Origin: a bacterium | GTDB taxonomy: Bacteria; Latescibacterota; UBA2968 | Reading direction: 5' to 3' | DNA: 7,926 bases | Assembly (NCBI GenBank): GCA_027296045.1 | Contig: JAPUJS010000320.1 | Location: 1 to 7,926, forward strand | Shown here: positions 6,094 to 7,926 of the stretch, in pieces | How the letters are laid out: every line of letters begins with the position of its first letter | Numbering within the stretch: position 1 is the first letter of the stretch | Notes under the pieces: generated by a model | The model's input: only the letters and a program-made list of their open reading frames with translations | Databases searched by the model: none | Told to the model about the DNA's origin: nothing | Program-made: the position numbers and the translations under genes

Positions 6094-7926
6094 ATGTCCT
6101 TACCTGAATTCTCTACACGCTATCCGGTAACTGTGACCATGGCCACCCTGGCTGTGATTCTGCTGGGCGTCATTTCCCTGGACGGTCTGGGTACAGATCT
6201 CTTGCCGGACCTACAGACTCCCGTGGTGACCGTCGATCTTCAGGCACCCGGCAAATCTCCGGCCGAGATGGAAGAGCGATATACCAGAAGTCTGGAACGG
6301 GTCATCAGCACGGTGCGCCAGGTCAAGCGGGTGTATTCGATCACGCGGGCCGGTCAGGCCGTGGTGGTCGCCGAGTTTTCCTGGGATGCGGACATGGATT
6401 TTGGGCTTCTGGATATTCAGAAGAGTACAGGTTCGTTTGCAACCGATCAAGAGGTCAGTGTTCTGGATGTCACGCGGGACGATCCCCAGGCCCTGCCGGT
6501 GATGCGCATCGCGATTGCATCCAACCAGGGGGAAGAACTTGATGCCCTTTTAGGGATCCTGGAGACCACCATCAAGCCCAAACTGGAAGCCCTGGACGGA
6601 GTGGCGTCTGCCGAGATCGAGGGGGGGGCGGAGAAGGAAATCTGGGTGGTAATGGACCCCTATCTTCTGGAAGCATACGGTCTGACCTCCAATATCGTCA
6701 CATCCAGGATTCAATCGGCCAATACGGATGCCTCGGGTGGGACCTTGCGGGAAAATCAGCAGTCCTATCTGGTCAAGGCCCTGGGGCGGTTGGAAAATAT
6801 CGAAGATATTCGGGAGTTGATCGTTGATGAACGGCGGGGAAGTGTCAGCACAAACGGTACAGCAAGTGAACAGGTCCGGGTGCCGGTCCGGGTGAAAGAT
6901 GTGGCCGATGTGCGATTGGAATATCAGGAACGAGAGACCACGGTGCGGCTCAACGGGGTAGAATGTATCGGCGTGGCCATTTATAAAGAAGCCGGCAGCA
7001 ATACCGTCATGGTAGTCAACACGGTCCTGGAGGGACTGGAAGGACTGGAACAGGATCTGCCATCGGTACATTTTCTGGTTGTGCAAAACCAGGCCCGGTT
7101 TGTGGAACGGGCTATTTCGGAAGTGAAAGAATCGGCGATGTACGGGGCGGTTCTGGCCATATTTGTCCTGATGCTGTTCTTAAGGAACTGGACCGTGACC
7201 TTGGTGATCGGTCTGGCCATTCCCATTTCGGTCCTGGCAACGTTTTCGCTGATGTACTTTGAAAACCTGACCCTCAATGTGATGACCCTGGGTGGGCTTG
7301 CCCTCGGGGCAGGAATGCTGGTAGACAACGCGATTGTGGTGATCGAAAACATCTACCGCCACCTGGAACAGGGGGAGAATGCCGTTGAGGCTTCGGCTAA
7401 AGGGGCCAGCGAAGTCGGTGTCGCGATTATGGCATCGACCCTGACGACTGTCTCGGTATTTTTGCCCATCGTCTACGTGCAAGGACTTGTCGGAGAGCTG
7501 TTTAAAGAGCAGGCCTGGACGGTCGCTTTTTCGCTTCTGTCCTCGCTGGTTATTGCCATGACCACCGTACCGATGCTGACTTCCAAGTTGTTAAAAAAAT
7601 ACAAGACCCAGAAAGCTTCCACCGATCGAGGCAGGCGCTTTGGCAGGTTCCTGGAGGCCTCATTGAACCACAAGACGATTGTGTTTGGGGTCACGATAGG
7701 CCTTTTGGGCGGGGCTTTCTATCTGGCACAGGGTATCCAGGCCGAGTTTATCCCCCGCGAAGATCAGGGCACCTTCCAGGTCGAACTGGCCCTGTCGGAA
7801 GGGACCCGGTTGGAAGTCACCGATCGGGTGGCGAACCGAGCTGCTGCAATGATACACGAAATTGGCTCGGGCGATGTGGAGCACGTCTATGTTCGGTCCG
7901 GTCTGGACCCGTCCAAGGTGTCGGGC
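6094..7926 (+). CDS. RND efflux transporter, AcrB/HAE1-type (5' part, open at window end)
   Basis: The first 611 codons of an inner-membrane proton-driven efflux pump, usually about 1000-1050 residues, so roughly 60% is present. It opens with MSLPEFSTRYPVTVTM and the first membrane helix (about 11-28), then a large periplasmic part (about 30-345) with the porter subdomains. The central membrane bundle follows: helices near 350-366, 369-388, 393-417, 440-463 and 475-498. The next helix is at 530-547, and the second periplasmic part begins (AEFIPREDQGTFQVEL). The helix-4 motif is GMLVDNAIVVIENIYRH with Asp411 and Asn412; AcrB has two Asp here. The heavy-metal type motif differs, so a HAE1-like organic-compound pump is more likely. 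Start ATG 6094 fits the family N-terminus. Its Shine-Dalgarno is weak, and TTG 6070 is an alternative adding eight residues. The gene follows its adaptor by 35 bases, the usual arrangement. Substrate is unknown. Confidence 0.93.
   Translation, partial: MSLPEFSTRYPVTVTMATLAVILLGVISLDGLGTDLLPDLQTPVVTVDLQAPGKSPAEMEERYTRSLERVISTVRQVKRVYSITRAGQAVVVAEFSWDADMDFGLLDIQKSTGSFATDQEVSVLDVTRDDPQALPVMRIAIASNQGEELDALLGILETTIKPKLEALDGVASAEIEGGAEKEIWVVMDPYLLEAYGLTSNIVTSRIQSANTDASGGTLRENQQSYLVKALGRLENIEDIRELIVDERRGSVSTNGTASEQVRVPVRVKDVADVRLEYQERETTVRLNGVECIGVAIYKEAGSNTVMVVNTVLEGLEGLEQDLPSVHFLVVQNQARFVERAISEVKESAMYGAVLAIFVLMLFLRNWTVTLVIGLAIPISVLATFSLMYFENLTLNVMTLGGLALGAGMLVDNAIVVIENIYRHLEQGENAVEASAKGASEVGVAIMASTLTTVSVFLPIVYVQGLVGELFKEQAWTVAFSLLSSLVIAMTTVPMLTSKLLKKYKTQKASTDRGRRFGRFLEASLNHKTIVFGVTIGLLGGAFYLAQGIQAEFIPREDQGTFQVELALSEGTRLEVTDRVANRAAAMIHEIGSGDVEHVYVRSGLDPSKVSG

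Noticed and set aside
6550..7086. Minus-strand open frame of 178 codons in the RND gene
   Set aside because: The plus-strand frame codes a continuous, clearly recognisable RND porter domain over the same bases.

Overview
The window is ordinary-looking bacterial coding DNA, entirely plus-strand, with moderately GC-rich genes and one clearly AT-rich intergenic stretch (411-541). It suggests a Gram-negative (diderm) bacterium, because it carries an RND efflux pump with a periplasmic adaptor that has a lipoprotein signal. The exact lineage cannot be read from the sequence. The mixture of an ABC permease/M1-type fusion, a golvesin-type C-terminal domain and glycine/arginine tails would fit an uncultured environmental phylum (Latescibacterota, Poribacteria or Planctomycetota-like). 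That placement is inference only.

Layout: (1) 3-71, the probable last 22 codons of an upstream gene. (2) 148-369, a small FmdB-type zinc-ribbon protein with a strong Shine-Dalgarno sequence, preceded by two short inverted repeats and closed by a clean intrinsic terminator (380-410). (3) 411-541, an AT-rich leader that probably holds the promoter of the next transcription unit. (4) 542-1441, an ABC ATPase. (5) 1446-4910, an 1154-residue fusion of an ABC-2 permease, an M1-aminopeptidase-like region, a golvesin-like beta domain and an RGG tail. (6) 4961-6058, an RND periplasmic adaptor lipoprotein that also ends in an RGG tail. (7) 6094-7926, the first 611 codons of an RND transporter, which runs off the window. 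Gaps between genes 4 to 7 are 4, 50 and 35 bases with no terminator, so they probably form one operon.

How they may work together: the ATPase and fused permease form an ABC-2 type exporter whose large C-terminal part should lie outside the cytoplasm. The adaptor and RND protein form the inner-membrane and periplasmic parts of a proton-driven efflux pump. No TolC-type outer-membrane channel is seen; one could lie downstream.

The most interesting point is the fused protein. Its M1 fold is recognisable over about 500 residues, yet the zinc-binding HExxH motif, the third zinc ligand (Glu) and the catalytic Tyr all appear to be replaced. It is therefore probably a pseudo-peptidase used for binding or structure. 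It also carries an RGG box inserted just after the lost active site and a second one at its C-terminus, and the next gene product ends the same way.
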